Of a stretch of DNA of 64,000 nt, positions 26,343-34,888 are shown in pieces. Both the position numbers and the translations under genes were made by a program. Within the stretch, counting starts at the first letter, position 1. Each line of letters starts with the position of its first letter. The stretch is from Prado023 sp963818445 (GTDB lineage: Bacteria > Actinomycetota > Actinomycetes > S36-B12 > CAIYMF01): contig CAWFSG010000021.1 of NCBI GenBank assembly GCA_963818445.1, positions 153,489 to 217,488 of the forward strand. The letters are read 5' to 3'. Under the pieces are notes generated by a model. It was not told the DNA's origin. It worked only from the letters and a program-made list of their open reading frames with translations, and made no database searches.

Positions 26343-26846
26343 TCAGTCGGCGGCGGTCTCGGGACCCAGGTCGGCGAACGCCTCGAGGTTGGCCACCGAC
26401 TCGCCCCGGGACTCCCGCCACGCCCGCTCCCGACGGATCGCGGTGGCGAATCCCAGGCGCAGGATCGTGTTGAACGACTCATCCGCGGCGCGCAGGACCG
26501 ACCCGAGGAGCCGGTCGAGGTCCTCCGGGCCGATCCCGGCGATCGGGACCCGTCCGGCGAGGTAGATGTCCCCGAGGCTGTCGAGGGCGAAGGCCACGCC
26601 GAGCATCCTGGTGTTCTGCTGCAGCAGCCAGCGGTAGACCGCCTCGGCGTTCTCGTCGGGGTTGCGGGCGACGAAGGCGTTGATGGTCAGGGCCTGTGGA
26701 CCGACCGCCATGCTCACTGTGGTGCGCAGCTTCGCCCGGCCGGGCAGCACGATCACGAACCGGTTGGGCTCGGGTCGCTCGTGCTCCAACCCCTCGGCCT
26801 CGAGCAGGGCGGCGAGGTGGGTGGTCACCGCTGCCTGCCGGGGCAT
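26343..26846 (-). CDS. YbjN domain-containing protein
   Basis: 167 aa. The YbjN-like domain (about 10-140) resembles a type III secretion chaperone fold. Features are RFVIVLPGRAKLRTTVSMAV, VYRWLLQQNTRMLGVAFALD and DIYLAGRVPIAGI. In actinobacteria it regularly lies between mshA and gpmA, as here. Its start overlaps the mshA stop (TGATG). The function is unknown; a chaperone-like role is inferred from fold. Confidence 0.8.
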   Translation of the reverse strand: MPRQAAVTTHLAALLEAEGLEHERPEPNRFVIVLPGRAKLRTTVSMAVGPQALTINAFVARNPDENAEAVYRWLLQQNTRMLGVAFALDSLGDIYLAGRVPIAGIGPEDLDRLLGSVLRAADESFNTILRLGFATAIRRERAWRESRGESVANLEAFADLGPETAAD

Positions 26847-28180
26847 CAGCCGACCCTGCCCAGGGCGTCCCGGGGGGCGGCCAGCGCCGCCGAGTAGCTG
26901 GCGAGCAGCCCGTCGACGGTGGCGTCCCACGACAGCGTCTCGGCGTGGCCGCGCGCACCCGAGGCGAGGTGGGCCCGAAGCGCGTCGTCGGCGAGGATCC
27001 GGCGCAGGGCCGCGGCCCACTGCTCGGGCTCGTGCCCGTCCACCAGCAGCCCGGAGACCCCATCGTCGACGGCCACCGGAAGCCCGCCGACGTTGGCGGC
27101 CAGCACCGGGGTCCCGCAGGCCTGCGCCTCGACCGCGACGAGTCCGAACGACTCGGAGTGCGAGGGCACGACCACGACGTCGGCCGCGGCGTAGCGCTGG
27201 CGCAGCCGCACCCGGTCGGTCGGGGCGTGGAATGCCGCGGGGACGTGCAACTCGGAGGCCAGGTCGGCCAGGGCCGTGGGGTGCTCCGTGCCGGACCCCG
27301 ACGGGCCGCCACAGAACTCCAGACGCACCCGGGCTGCCAGGTCCGGGTCGGACTGGGCCAGGTGCGCCATCGCCCGGACGAGCAGGTCGGGAGCCTTCAA
27401 CGGCTGGATGCGGCCCACGAACAGCACCACGAGGTTGTCCGGGGCGTACCCGAGCGCGGCGCGGGCCGCAGCCCGGTCGCGGCCGTGGAAGGCGTCGAGG
27501 TCGACCCCGGGCAGGACCACGTCCACCAGGCGGGGGTCGGCGTCGTACAGGGTCACGAGCTCGGAGCGCTCGGCTGCGGTGTTGGCCACGAGCCGGTCGG
27601 CGGCGTCGACCACCTGCTGCTCGCCGATGATCCGCAGCTGGGGCTCCGCGCGGTCGTCCGGGGCGAGGCTCAGGTTCTTGACCCGGCCCATCGTGTGCAT
27701 CGTGTGCACCAGGGGGACGCCCCAGCGCTCCTTTGCCAGCCATCCGACCTGCCCCGAGAGCCAGTAGTGCGAATGGATCAGGTCGTACCAGCCCTCACGC
27801 CGGGCCGCCTCCTTGCGCAGCACGCCGGCGGTCACCGCGCAGAGCTGCCCGGGGAGGTCCTCCTTGGGCAGGCCCTCGAACGGACCGGCCACGACGTTGT
27901 GGACCAGGACCCCGGGCGCCATCTCCACCTGTGCGGGCAGCTCGCTGGAGGTGGCGCGGGTGAAGACCTCGACCTCGGTGCCGCGCCGCGCCAACCGGGT
28001 GGCGACCTCCGCGATGTACACGTTCATGCCCCCGGCATCGCCCGTTCCGGGCTGGTCCAGGGGGGAGGTGTGGACGCTGAGCATGGCCACGCGCCGCGGG
28101 GCGCGGCGCAGGGGCAGGGCGGCATCCACGCCCACAACCATCGCGGAGCGTGGGGTCACGAGCAAGTCGGCCAGGGGCAC
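26846..28180 (-). CDS. mshA: D-inositol-3-phosphate glycosyltransferase MshA
   Basis: 444 aa GT4-family enzyme. It transfers GlcNAc from UDP-GlcNAc to inositol-3-phosphate, the first step of mycothiol biosynthesis. RRVAMLSVHTS and PGTGDAGGMNVYIAEVA form the N-terminal signature, and the donor site has VVPSHSESFGLVAVEAQACG. GTG/ATG alternatives within the first 25 residues leave the start uncertain. It works in the same pathway as mshD at 6.6 kb. Confidence 0.94.
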   Translation of the reverse strand: MPLADLLVTPRSAMVVGVDAALPLRRAPRRVAMLSVHTSPLDQPGTGDAGGMNVYIAEVATRLARRGTEVEVFTRATSSELPAQVEMAPGVLVHNVVAGPFEGLPKEDLPGQLCAVTAGVLRKEAARREGWYDLIHSHYWLSGQVGWLAKERWGVPLVHTMHTMGRVKNLSLAPDDRAEPQLRIIGEQQVVDAADRLVANTAAERSELVTLYDADPRLVDVVLPGVDLDAFHGRDRAAARAALGYAPDNLVVLFVGRIQPLKAPDLLVRAMAHLAQSDPDLAARVRLEFCGGPSGSGTEHPTALADLASELHVPAAFHAPTDRVRLRQRYAAADVVVVPSHSESFGLVAVEAQACGTPVLAANVGGLPVAVDDGVSGLLVDGHEPEQWAAALRRILADDALRAHLASGARGHAETLSWDATVDGLLASYSAALAAPRDALGRVG

Positions 28181-28202
28181 CCCGGGCAGACGGGCCCGGG
28201 CC

Positions 28203-28877
28203 TCACTGCCCGATCGGGGCCTCGAGCGTGGTGTCGGAGTACTGCTCGCCGGTCACGACGTGCATGACCCGCCGCGCGATGCTCACCGCATGGTCGGCAT
28301 AGCGCTCGTAGTAGCGCGACAGCAGGGTGGCGTCGATGGCTGCCTCGACACCGTGGCTCCACGAGGGCGAGAGCACGGTGGTGAACAGCTCGCGGTGCAG
28401 TCGGTCGACCTCCTGGTCGTAGCGCTCGATGTCCGGGCCGAGCGAGATGTCCTTGGTGGAGATGACCGTGGCGGTCTTGGCCGCGATGGCATCCTCCAGG
28501 GCGCCCAGCTCGGCGAAGGTCCCGCGCAGCTCCGTGGGGATGCTGGAGTTCGGGTAGCGCATGCGCGCCTGCTTGGCCACGTGCACGGCGAGGTCGCCCA
28601 TCCGCTCCAGCGAGGACGAGATCCGCAGGGATCCGATCACCAGGCGCAGGTCGGTGGCGACCGGCTGCTGGAGGGCCGCGGCGTCGTAGCAGCGGCGCTC
28701 GACCTCGCTCGTCAGCTCGTCGAGGTGGTCGTCGCCGGAGATCACGGCCTCGGCGACCGCCAGGTCGGCGTTCAGCAGTGCCTGGGTCGCCTGGTTCATC
28801 GCCGTGCCGGCGGCGACGGCCATCTCGGCCAACAGGTCGCTGATCTCGTCGAGTTGCTCGTGGAACGCTGCGCGCAT
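28203..28877 (-). CDS. phoU: Phosphate signalling complex protein PhoU
   Basis: 224 aa, two repeated three-helix bundles. The metal-binding motifs ERMGDLAVHVAKQA and ERYADHAVSIARRV (E/D-x-x-x-D type) mark each half. PhoU relays Pst transporter status to PhoR and dampens the Pho response. It is divergent from phoR-phoP, with a PHO box between. A -10 TAGACT (minus strand, 28900-28895) lies 18 nt before the ATG. Confidence 0.94.
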   Translation of the reverse strand: MRAAFHEQLDEISDLLAEMAVAAGTAMNQATQALLNADLAVAEAVISGDDHLDELTSEVERRCYDAAALQQPVATDLRLVIGSLRISSSLERMGDLAVHVAKQARMRYPNSSIPTELRGTFAELGALEDAIAAKTATVISTKDISLGPDIERYDQEVDRLHRELFTTVLSPSWSHGVEAAIDATLLSRYYERYADHAVSIARRVMHVVTGEQYSDTTLEAPIGQ

Positions 28878-28894
28878 GATGTCCTCCCGGAGGC

Positions 28895-28900
28895 AGTCTA
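28895..28900 (-). promoter_or_regulatory. Probable -10 element of phoU
   Basis: TAGACT on the minus strand, 17 nt before the phoU ATG, with the PHO box 37 nt further upstream. This geometry is compatible with PhoP activation. Confidence 0.4.
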
Positions 28901-28937
28901 GATCTGCAGGCTTGCACTGCATCGCACGGACGTGGCC

Positions 28938-28959
28938 CAACGGTGAGCGAACGGTGAAC
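28938..28959 (-). promoter_or_regulatory. PHO box (PhoP binding site)
   Basis: Two adjacent 11-bp direct repeats on the minus strand, GTTCACCGTTC and GCTCACCGTTG. They match the actinobacterial PHO-box pattern of tandem 11-mers beginning G(T/C)TCACC. The site lies between divergent phoU and phoR-phoP, as in Streptomyces. It is 61 bp upstream of phoU and 83 bp upstream of phoR. Confidence 0.8.
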
Positions 28960-29029
28960 AATCCGCGCCGGGGGGATGAATAGGGCCCGCCGCGCAGCCT
29001 GACCGGGATGTGTGAATCCGGCGCAGCCC

Positions 29030-29035
29030 TATTCT
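29030..29035 (+). promoter_or_regulatory. Probable -10 of leaderless phoR transcript
   Basis: TATTCT ends 7 nt before the GTG at 29043. Transcription would start at the start codon, which supports that start. Confidence 0.5.
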
Positions 29036-29042
29036 GACTCAC

Positions 29043-30302
29043 GTGGCGACCGAGTCCCGACGAACGCGTGCCGATGAGCCGGCCAGCAGGCGGCGCCTGT
29101 TCGGCGTGCCCGCTGCCGGCGCTGCTGTCCGGACCCCGCGCGCCCGCGCCGTGGCCAAGAACCCGGTCGACGCCGGTGTCGCGCCGGCGGATGCCACCGA
29201 CGCGCCAGCCACCGAGTCCGACGTCGCGACCAGTGCCATCCCCGGCGACCTCGCCCGGATCCTGGCGGCCCTGAGCACCCCCGCTGTCTGGATCGACGCC
29301 ACGGACACGGTCGTCTGGGCCCATCCGGCGCTGGAGGCCCTGCGGGTGGTCCGTCGCGGCGCGATCAACACCCCCGAGATCGCCAAGATGGTCCAGCGCT
29401 CGCGCGCCTCCGACCAGCCCTCGGCCCGTGACCTGACGGTCCGCCGGCCCGGTCGCCGGCAGGCCGGTGTGCGGCTGCGCGTGCGGGTGGCCCCGATGGC
29501 CGACGGCGCGGCCCTGGTCCTCGTCGACGACATCACCGAGGCCGAGCGCCTCGACCACGCCCGTCGCGACTTCGTGGCCAACGTCAGCCACGAGCTGAAG
29601 ACGCCGATCGGGGCCCTGGCGCTGCTCGCCGAGGCGGTTCACGAGGCGCAGGACGATCCGGACGCCGTCGAGCGCTTCACGACCCGGATGCTCGGCGAGA
29701 CCCGCAGGCTGACCACGCTGCTCAACGACCTCATGGACCTGTCCCGGCTCGAGGGCGTCGAGCCGCTGCAGCCGATGGCGCCGGTGGAGGTCGACGAAGT
29801 CGTCGCCCAGGCCTGTGATGACGCCCGGTCCCTGGCTCAGGACAAGGACATCTCCTTCCTGCGCGGTGGTGTCGCCGGGCTGCGGGTGGAGGGCGTCCCC
29901 GTCCAGCTGGCGACAGCCGTGCGCAACCTGATCGTCAACGCCGTCAACTACAGCCCACCGGCGACGAAGGTGGCCGTCACCACCGGGATCTCCGACGGAT
30001 CGGTCACGATCGCCGTCACGGACCAGGGCATCGGGATCCCGCCGGTGGAGCTGGACAGGATCTTCGAACGCTTCTACCGGGTGGACCCCGCGCGGTCGCG
30101 GGACACGGGCGGGACGGGCCTGGGACTGTCCATCGTCAAGCATGTGTGCGCCAACCACGGCGGCGACTGTGACGTGTGGTCGAAGGTCGGGGAGGGCTCC
30201 ACCTTCACGATCCGATTGCCGGCCCTGACGGAGAAGGCCGCGAAGAAGGTGGCCACCCGCACCAGCCGGCCCCGAGCGAGCACCCTCAAGGAGGATCAGT
30301 GA
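29043..30302 (+). CDS. phoR: Sensor histidine kinase PhoR (SenX3-like), apparently without membrane helices
   Basis: 419 aa. After a low-complexity N-terminus (1-65), a PAS-like region (about 70-165) precedes the H-box FVANVSHELKTPIG (His about 182), N-box NLIVNAVNYS, G1 DQGIGIP, F-box FERFYRVD and G2 GGTGLGLSIVKH. It phosphorylates the downstream PhoP when phosphate is low. SenX3/PhoR proteins usually begin with one or two transmembrane helices; none is visible here. The GTG start is supported by a well-placed -10 box. Its stop overlaps the phoP GTG. Confidence 0.88.
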   Translation: MATESRRTRADEPASRRRLFGVPAAGAAVRTPRARAVAKNPVDAGVAPADATDAPATESDVATSAIPGDLARILAALSTPAVWIDATDTVVWAHPALEALRVVRRGAINTPEIAKMVQRSRASDQPSARDLTVRRPGRRQAGVRLRVRVAPMADGAALVLVDDITEAERLDHARRDFVANVSHELKTPIGALALLAEAVHEAQDDPDAVERFTTRMLGETRRLTTLLNDLMDLSRLEGVEPLQPMAPVEVDEVVAQACDDARSLAQDKDISFLRGGVAGLRVEGVPVQLATAVRNLIVNAVNYSPPATKVAVTTGISDGSVTIAVTDQGIGIPPVELDRIFERFYRVDPARSRDTGGTGLGLSIVKHVCANHGGDCDVWSKVGEGSTFTIRLPALTEKAAKKVATRTSRPRASTLKEDQ

Positions 30303-30976
30303 CCAGGATCATGGTCGTCGAGGACGAGGAGTCGTTCTCCGATGCCCTGAGCTTCATGCTGCGCAAGGAGGGGTTCGCGGTCTCGGTCGCCACGACCGGA
30401 CCTGAGGCGATCGCGCAGTTCGAGCGCGAGCCGTCGGACCTGGTGCTGTTGGACCTCATGCTCCCCGGGATGTCGGGCACCGACGTGTGCCGCACCATCC
30501 GGGCCAAGTCGCGGGTGCCCATCATCATGGTGACCGCCAAGGACTCCGAGATCGACAAGGTCCTGGGCCTCGAGCTCGGCGCAGATGACTACGTGACCAA
30601 GCCGTTCTCGAGCCGCGAGCTCGTGGCCCGCATCCGGGCGGTGCTGCGCCGCAACGTCGACGACTTCGAGGACAGCCCGGTGGTCGAGGCCGGCCCCGTG
30701 CGGATCGACCCGGAGCGCCACCAGGTGCTGGTCGACGGGCAGGTCGTGAGCATGCCGCTCAAGGAGTTCGACCTGCTGGAGTACCTCGTGCGCAACGCGG
30801 GTCGGGTGCTGACCCGGGGGCAGCTCATCGACCGGATCTGGGGCTCGGACTACGTCGGGGACACCAAGACCCTCGACGTGCACGTCAAGCGGCTGCGGGC
30901 GAAGGTCGAGACGGATCCGGCCAACCCGGTGCACCTGCTGACGGTACGTGGCCTCGGGTACAAGTTCGAGGCCTGA
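30299..30976 (+). CDS. phoP: Response regulator PhoP (RegX3-like)
   Basis: 225 aa OmpR-type regulator of phosphate-starvation genes. Receiver: acidic pocket VVEDEE, phospho-acceptor Asp52 in DLVLLDLMLPGMSG, Thr/Lys in IIMVTAKDSE. DNA-binding winged helix: MPLKEFDLLEYLVRNAGRVL and TLDVHVKRLRAKVE. GTG 30299 overlaps the phoR stop (GTGA) and has AAGGAGG just upstream. It should bind the PHO box at 28938-28959 and the pst promoter. Confidence 0.93.
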   Translation: MTRIMVVEDEESFSDALSFMLRKEGFAVSVATTGPEAIAQFEREPSDLVLLDLMLPGMSGTDVCRTIRAKSRVPIIMVTAKDSEIDKVLGLELGADDYVTKPFSSRELVARIRAVLRRNVDDFEDSPVVEAGPVRIDPERHQVLVDGQVVSMPLKEFDLLEYLVRNAGRVLTRGQLIDRIWGSDYVGDTKTLDVHVKRLRAKVETDPANPVHLLTVRGLGYKFEA

Positions 30977-30990
30977 GCGGGCGGCCCAGC

Positions 30991-31004
30991 GCCGGGATCC
31001 CGGC
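30991..31004. terminator. Possible terminator palindrome
   Basis: GCCGGGATCCCGGC, a perfect 14-bp palindrome 14 bp after the phoP stop, between the convergent phoP and lipoprotein genes. It has no loop of its own, so the fold would be imperfect. It is followed by two copies of CCCGGCGGCGAG. Confidence 0.3.
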
Positions 31005-31060
31005 GGCGAGCTCCCCGGCGGCGAGTGCCCCTGTCGTGGCCTCCCCGCGGTGCCGGAGCT

Positions 31061-31573
31061 CTACTCGGCCACCGCGGCCGCCGGACCGTAGCCCTCGTAG
31101 TAGCCCACGGCCGGGACGACGGCGACCTTGCGGGTCTCCGAGCCCGCACGCTCGAAGCTCACCGTGATGGTCGCGTACGAGCCCGGGGTGACCGTGAGGC
31201 CGGTCAGGACGATCTGGTCGGTGGCCGTGCCGCCCACCTGGACGGAGTTGCCCTGTGTGATGGGGATGGGGGACTTCTGCGACGACGTGGTCGGCGGATC
31301 GGTGCTCACCCTCACCAGGGCGTCGGGAACCTCGCCCTCGTTGATGATCGTCATGACCAGCGAGGCGACCCCGCTCTCGCCGGCCGGCCCGGTGACGAGG
31401 GTGGCGTCCTGGACCTTGATGTCCGCACCGACGAGGAAGTCGGTGCCGTTGCCTGTGGGTCCCTGGGTGTTCACGGTGTTGTCGAAGCCCTGGTAGCAGC
31501 CGGCGGTCGGCAGCACGGCCAGGAGGCTGACGGCAAGGGCAACTGCAGCACGGGAGCGGATCACGTGGGGCAC
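31061..31573 (-). CDS. LpqE-like lipoprotein
   Basis: 170 aa with a lipoprotein signal peptide: basic start, hydrophobic core, lipobox LPTAGC with the lipidated Cys at 26. The mature part is a beta-rich domain of about 140 residues (VASLVMTIINEGEVPDALV and PGSYATITVSFERAG) resembling the PCuAC-like fold. In mycobacteria LpqE is encoded next to CarD, as here, which supports orthology. It sits on the outer face of the membrane. Function unknown; metal binding is not evident because the His/Met ligands of true PCuAC are missing. Confidence 0.7.
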   Translation of the reverse strand: MPHVIRSRAAVALAVSLLAVLPTAGCYQGFDNTVNTQGPTGNGTDFLVGADIKVQDATLVTGPAGESGVASLVMTIINEGEVPDALVRVSTDPPTTSSQKSPIPITQGNSVQVGGTATDQIVLTGLTVTPGSYATITVSFERAGSETRKVAVVPAVGYYEGYGPAAAVAE

Positions 31574-31617
31574 CCTATCGGGTGATCAGGGTCACAGGCC
31601 CCCCTACCCCGGCGTGT

Positions 31618-31623
31618 TAGACT
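31618..31623 (+). promoter_or_regulatory. Probable -10 element of carD
   Basis: TAGACT lies 31 nt upstream of the carD ATG, giving a short leader that contains the GGAAGGGG ribosome site. It argues against the in-frame GTG at 31625. Confidence 0.4.
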
Positions 31624-31654
31624 GGTGGTCCACCGGAAGGGGTCTGGCGCACAT

Positions 31655-32137
31655 ATGACGTTCAAGGTTGGCGACACCGTTGTGTATCCCCACCACGGGG
31701 CCGCGCTCATCGAGTCCATCGAGGTCCGTTCCATCAAGGGGGTCGACCGGGAGTACCTGGTCCTGCGCGTGGCCCAGGGTGACCTCACGGTCCGGGTCCC
31801 CTCAGACAATGTCGATCTGGTCGGCGTCCGCGACGTCGTCAACGCCGAGGGCCTCGATCGGGTCTTCGACGTGCTGCGCCAGCCCTACACCGAGGAGCCG
31901 ACCAACTGGTCGCGCCGCTACAAGGCGAACCTCGAGAAGCTGGCTTCGGGCGACGTGATCAAGGTGGCCGAGGTCGTGCGCGACCTGTGGCGCCGTGAGC
32001 GTGAGCGCGGGCTGTCGGCCGGCGAGAAGCGCATGCTCAGCAAGGCCCGCCAGATCCTGGTCAGCGAGCTGGCGCTGGCCGAGCACACCAACGAGGACAA
32101 GGCTGAGGCCATCCTCGACGAGGTCCTGCAGTCCTGA
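31655..32137 (+). CDS. carD: RNA polymerase-binding regulator CarD
   Basis: 160 aa, essential transcription factor that stabilises open promoter complexes, notably at rRNA promoters. The N-terminal Tudor-like RNAP-interaction domain has FKVGDTVVYPHHGAALIESI. The C-terminal helical domain has TNWSRRYKANLEKLASGD and LSAGEKRMLSKARQILVSEL, with the conserved Trp contacting promoter DNA. Start at ATG 31655, the position of family homology. A hairpin terminator follows. Confidence 0.96.
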   Translation: MTFKVGDTVVYPHHGAALIESIEVRSIKGVDREYLVLRVAQGDLTVRVPSDNVDLVGVRDVVNAEGLDRVFDVLRQPYTEEPTNWSRRYKANLEKLASGDVIKVAEVVRDLWRRERERGLSAGEKRMLSKARQILVSELALAEHTNEDKAEAILDEVLQS

Positions 32138-32157
32138 CGCATCGGACCGCACCCGCG

Positions 32158-32188
32158 ACGCCCACCGCCGAACCCGGCCGGTGGGCGT
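32158..32188 (+). terminator. Terminator hairpin after carD
   Basis: Inverted repeat ACGCCCACCG / CGGTGGGCGT (10-bp perfect stem, 11-nt loop) 20 bp after the carD stop and before ispD, which separates the two units. Confidence 0.75.
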
Positions 32189-32201
32189 TCGTGTCGGTAG
32201 C

Positions 32202-32918
32202 GTGACCCTCGTGGAACCCCGCCCCGTCGTCGCGATCGTCCCGGCCGCGGGATCGGGGGAGCGGTTGGGCGCCGGTGTCCCCAAGGCGATGGCCCTGCTC
32301 GCGGGCGAGCCGATCCTGGCCCACGCCGTGCGTGCGCTGGTCGCCGAGCCCCGGGTCGGTCTCGTCGTGCTGGCTGCGCCCGAAGGCCTCGAGGACGCGA
32401 TGGCCGAGGTCGCCGCCAGCCATTCGGGTGGGGTGCCCGTGGTGGCCGTGACGGGTGGGGCGACCCGGGCGGCGTCCGTGTCGGCGGCCCTGGCGGTCGT
32501 CCCGGAGGAGTTCGGCGTCGCCCTTGTCCACGACGCGGCCCGGTGCCTGGTGCCGGTCGAGGTGGTGGTGGCCGTCGTCGATGCGGTTCTGGCCGGAGCC
32601 GACGCCGTCGTCCCCGGGGCACCGGTCGTGGACACCATCCGCGAGCTCACGGCCGAGGGGGGCTCGCGCACGATCGACCGGTCCCGACTCCGGGCGGTCC
32701 AGACGCCCCAGGGGTTCCGCGCAGCAGTCCTGCGCCGCGCCCACGCGACCGGTGATCCGGGGGCCACCGATGACGCCGGGATGGTCGAGGCGTTGGGGCT
32801 GCACGTGGTGCTGGTCCCCGGGCATCCGCGTGCGTTCAAAGTGACGACCGCACAGGACCTGCTTCTGGCCGAGGCGATCCTCGCCGGGGCCGCCGTCGCC
32901 CGGGAAGGAGAGCGATGA
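32202..32918 (+). CDS. ispD: 2-C-methyl-D-erythritol 4-phosphate cytidylyltransferase
   Basis: 238 aa with start at GTG 32202 (GTG 32211 also possible). It makes CDP-ME in the MEP isoprenoid pathway. The CTP-binding loop is IVPAAGSGERLGAGVPKA. VTGGATRAASVSAAL, LVHDAARCLVP and VQTPQGFRAAVL are conserved substrate-site motifs. The ispF ATG overlaps its TGA (ATGA), so translation is coupled. Confidence 0.94.
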   Translation: MTLVEPRPVVAIVPAAGSGERLGAGVPKAMALLAGEPILAHAVRALVAEPRVGLVVLAAPEGLEDAMAEVAASHSGGVPVVAVTGGATRAASVSAALAVVPEEFGVALVHDAARCLVPVEVVVAVVDAVLAGADAVVPGAPVVDTIRELTAEGGSRTIDRSRLRAVQTPQGFRAAVLRRAHATGDPGATDDAGMVEALGLHVVLVPGHPRAFKVTTAQDLLLAEAILAGAAVAREGER

Positions 32919-33406
32919 CCGCGCTGCCGTTGATCGGGATCGGGGTGGACGTGCACCCGTTCGCTGACCCCTCTCAGGGCCGTCCGCTGGCGCTGGCCTG
33001 CCTGGTGTGGCCGGGGGAGAACGGCCTGGCCGGGCACTCCGACGCCGACGTGGCCGCGCACGCGATCTGCGATGCGCTGCTCTCGGCGGCGGGCCTGGGA
33101 GACCTCGGGTCCAACTTCGGGACGGCCGAGCCTGCATGGGCCGGGGCCTCCGGCGCGGCCCTGCTCGGCGAGACGCTCGCACGGGTGACCGCCGCCGGGT
33201 TCACGATCGGCAACGTGGCCGTCCAGGTGATCGGCAACCGCCCGAGGGTGGGGCTGCGGCGGGCTGAGGGCGAGGCCGCCCTGTCGGCCGCCCTCGGGGG
33301 TGCGACGGTCCGGCTCTCAGCGACCACCACCGACGGGCTGGGCCTGACCGGCCGCGGGGAGGGCCTCGCCGCGCTCGCCACCGCCCTGGTGATCCCGGTC
33401 GGGTGA
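32915..33406 (+). CDS. ispF: 2-C-methyl-D-erythritol 2,4-cyclodiphosphate synthase
   Basis: 163 aa. It cyclises CDP-ME 2-phosphate to MEcPP in the MEP pathway. The Zn-binding residues are in IGVDVHPF and GHSDADVAAHAICDALL; the substrate loop GDLGSNFG is intact (commonly GDIGxxFP). The C-terminal TTTDGLGLTGRGEGLAA is conserved. It follows ispD with a 4-bp overlap, the usual actinobacterial arrangement. Confidence 0.94.
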   Translation: MTALPLIGIGVDVHPFADPSQGRPLALACLVWPGENGLAGHSDADVAAHAICDALLSAAGLGDLGSNFGTAEPAWAGASGAALLGETLARVTAAGFTIGNVAVQVIGNRPRVGLRRAEGEAALSAALGGATVRLSATTTDGLGLTGRGEGLAALATALVIPVG

Positions 33407-33447
33407 GGGGCTCCGTTCGCCGGCCCCTCGGGGTGCTGGCCGGCCGG

Positions 33448-33453
33448 TAGAAT
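33448..33453 (+). promoter_or_regulatory. Probable -10 of leaderless cysS transcript
   Basis: TAGAAT ends 7 nt before the GTG at 33461; the mRNA would begin at the start codon. Confidence 0.5.
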
Positions 33454-33460
33454 CCTCCGG

Positions 33461-34888
33461 GTGAGCCTGAGACTGCACGACACCGCCACGCGCAGCACGC
33501 GCGAGTTCGTCCCGCTGGAGCCGGGTCGGGTGTCGGTGTACGTCTGCGGGGCCACCGTGCAGTCCGCGCCGCACATCGGGCACATCCGCTCCGGGGTGAG
33601 CTTCGACATCCTGCGCCGGTGGCTGAGCGCCTCCGGGTACGACGTGACCTTCCTGCGCAACGTGACCGACATCGACGACAAGATCCTCGCGAAGGCGCTC
33701 GAGGAGGATCGGCCGTGGTGGGCCGTGGCGGGGCACTACGAGCGGGCGTTCGCCGAGGCGTACGCCATCCTCGGGTGCCTGCCGCCCACCCTCGAGCCGC
33801 GAGCCACGGGCCATGTGCCGGCCATGATCACCCTGATGCAGCGGCTGATCGACTCCGGCCATGCCTACGCATCCGACGGTGACGTGTACTTCGACGTGGC
33901 CTCGTTCCCGGAGTACGGGGCGCTGTCCGGGCAGCGGATCGCCGACATGCAGCCGGCCGAGGACGCGGACCCGAACGCCCGCAAGCGCGACGTGCGCGAC
34001 TTCGCCCTGTGGAAGGGCACCCGCGACGGCGGACCCGGCTGGGAGACCCCGTGGGGGGTCGGCCGGCCCGGCTGGCACCTGGAGTGCTCCGCCATGGCCG
34101 GGATGTACCTGGGCAGTGCGTTCGACATCCATGGCGGCGGGCTGGACCTGGTCTTCCCGCACCACGAGAACGAGATCGCCCAGTCCCGCGCCGTCGGCGA
34201 TCCGTTCGCCCAGTACTGGATGCACAACGCCTGGGTGACCACGGCCGGGGAGAAGATGAGCAAGTCCCTGGGCAACTCCCTGCTGGTCACCGAGGTGGTC
34301 AAGCGCGTGCGCCCCGTGGAGCTGCGGTTCTACCTTGGGTCGGCGCACTACCGCTCGCACATCGAGTTCTCCGAGGGTGCGCTCGCTGATGCGGCGGCCG
34401 GCTACCGGCGCCTCGAGGGCTTCGTGCAGCGCGCGGTCGAGCGGCTGGGCCCGGCCGGGGCGCCGGCGTCCGGCGCACGCGCAGCCGGCGCCGGCCTCCC
34501 GGAGGCCTTCGTCGCCGCGATGGACGACGACCTCGGCGTGCCGGCTGCGCTCGCCGTCATCCATGACATGGTCTCCGAGGGCAACCGGATGCTGGCCGAC
34601 CGGGCAAGCTCGGATGCTGATCTCGGGACCCTGCTCGGGTCTGTGCGCCGGATGCTGGACGTGCTCGGCGTGGATCCGCTGGACCCCGCGTGGGCTGGTG
34701 GCACTGGCGCGTCCGATGCGGCGCACGACGCCCTCGATGCCCTCATCAAGGAGCGGCTGGCGGCGCGTCAGGCCGCCCGGGACGCCCGGGACTTCGCGGC
34801 CGCGGATGCGGTGCGCGACTCACTTCGGGCTGCGGGAGTCCTCATCGAGGACACCCCCGACGGCCCGCGCTGGTCACTGGAGGCGTGA
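33461..34888 (+). CDS. cysS: Cysteinyl-tRNA synthetase
   Basis: 475 aa class I synthetase that charges tRNA-Cys. HIGH-type motif PHIGHIRSG is near residue 38 and KMSKS motif GEKMSKSLGN near 265. Zn-binding residues are Cys in YVCGATVQ, Cys in HLECSAM and His/Glu in HHENEIAQS. The C-terminal helical anticodon-binding part is complete (RDFAAADAVRDSLRAAGV). GTG start, apparently leaderless. It overlaps rlmB by one base (TGATG). Confidence 0.96.
   Translation: MSLRLHDTATRSTREFVPLEPGRVSVYVCGATVQSAPHIGHIRSGVSFDILRRWLSASGYDVTFLRNVTDIDDKILAKALEEDRPWWAVAGHYERAFAEAYAILGCLPPTLEPRATGHVPAMITLMQRLIDSGHAYASDGDVYFDVASFPEYGALSGQRIADMQPAEDADPNARKRDVRDFALWKGTRDGGPGWETPWGVGRPGWHLECSAMAGMYLGSAFDIHGGGLDLVFPHHENEIAQSRAVGDPFAQYWMHNAWVTTAGEKMSKSLGNSLLVTEVVKRVRPVELRFYLGSAHYRSHIEFSEGALADAAAGYRRLEGFVQRAVERLGPAGAPASGARAAGAGLPEAFVAAMDDDLGVPAALAVIHDMVSEGNRMLADRASSDADLGTLLGSVRRMLDVLGVDPLDPAWAGGTGASDAAHDALDALIKERLAARQAARDARDFAAADAVRDSLRAAGVLIEDTPDGPRWSLEA

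Noticed and set aside
31625..31654. Earlier GTG start for carD
   Set aside because: It would lie 2 nt after a good -10 box and add residues not typical of the family; ATG 31655 has a ribosome site.
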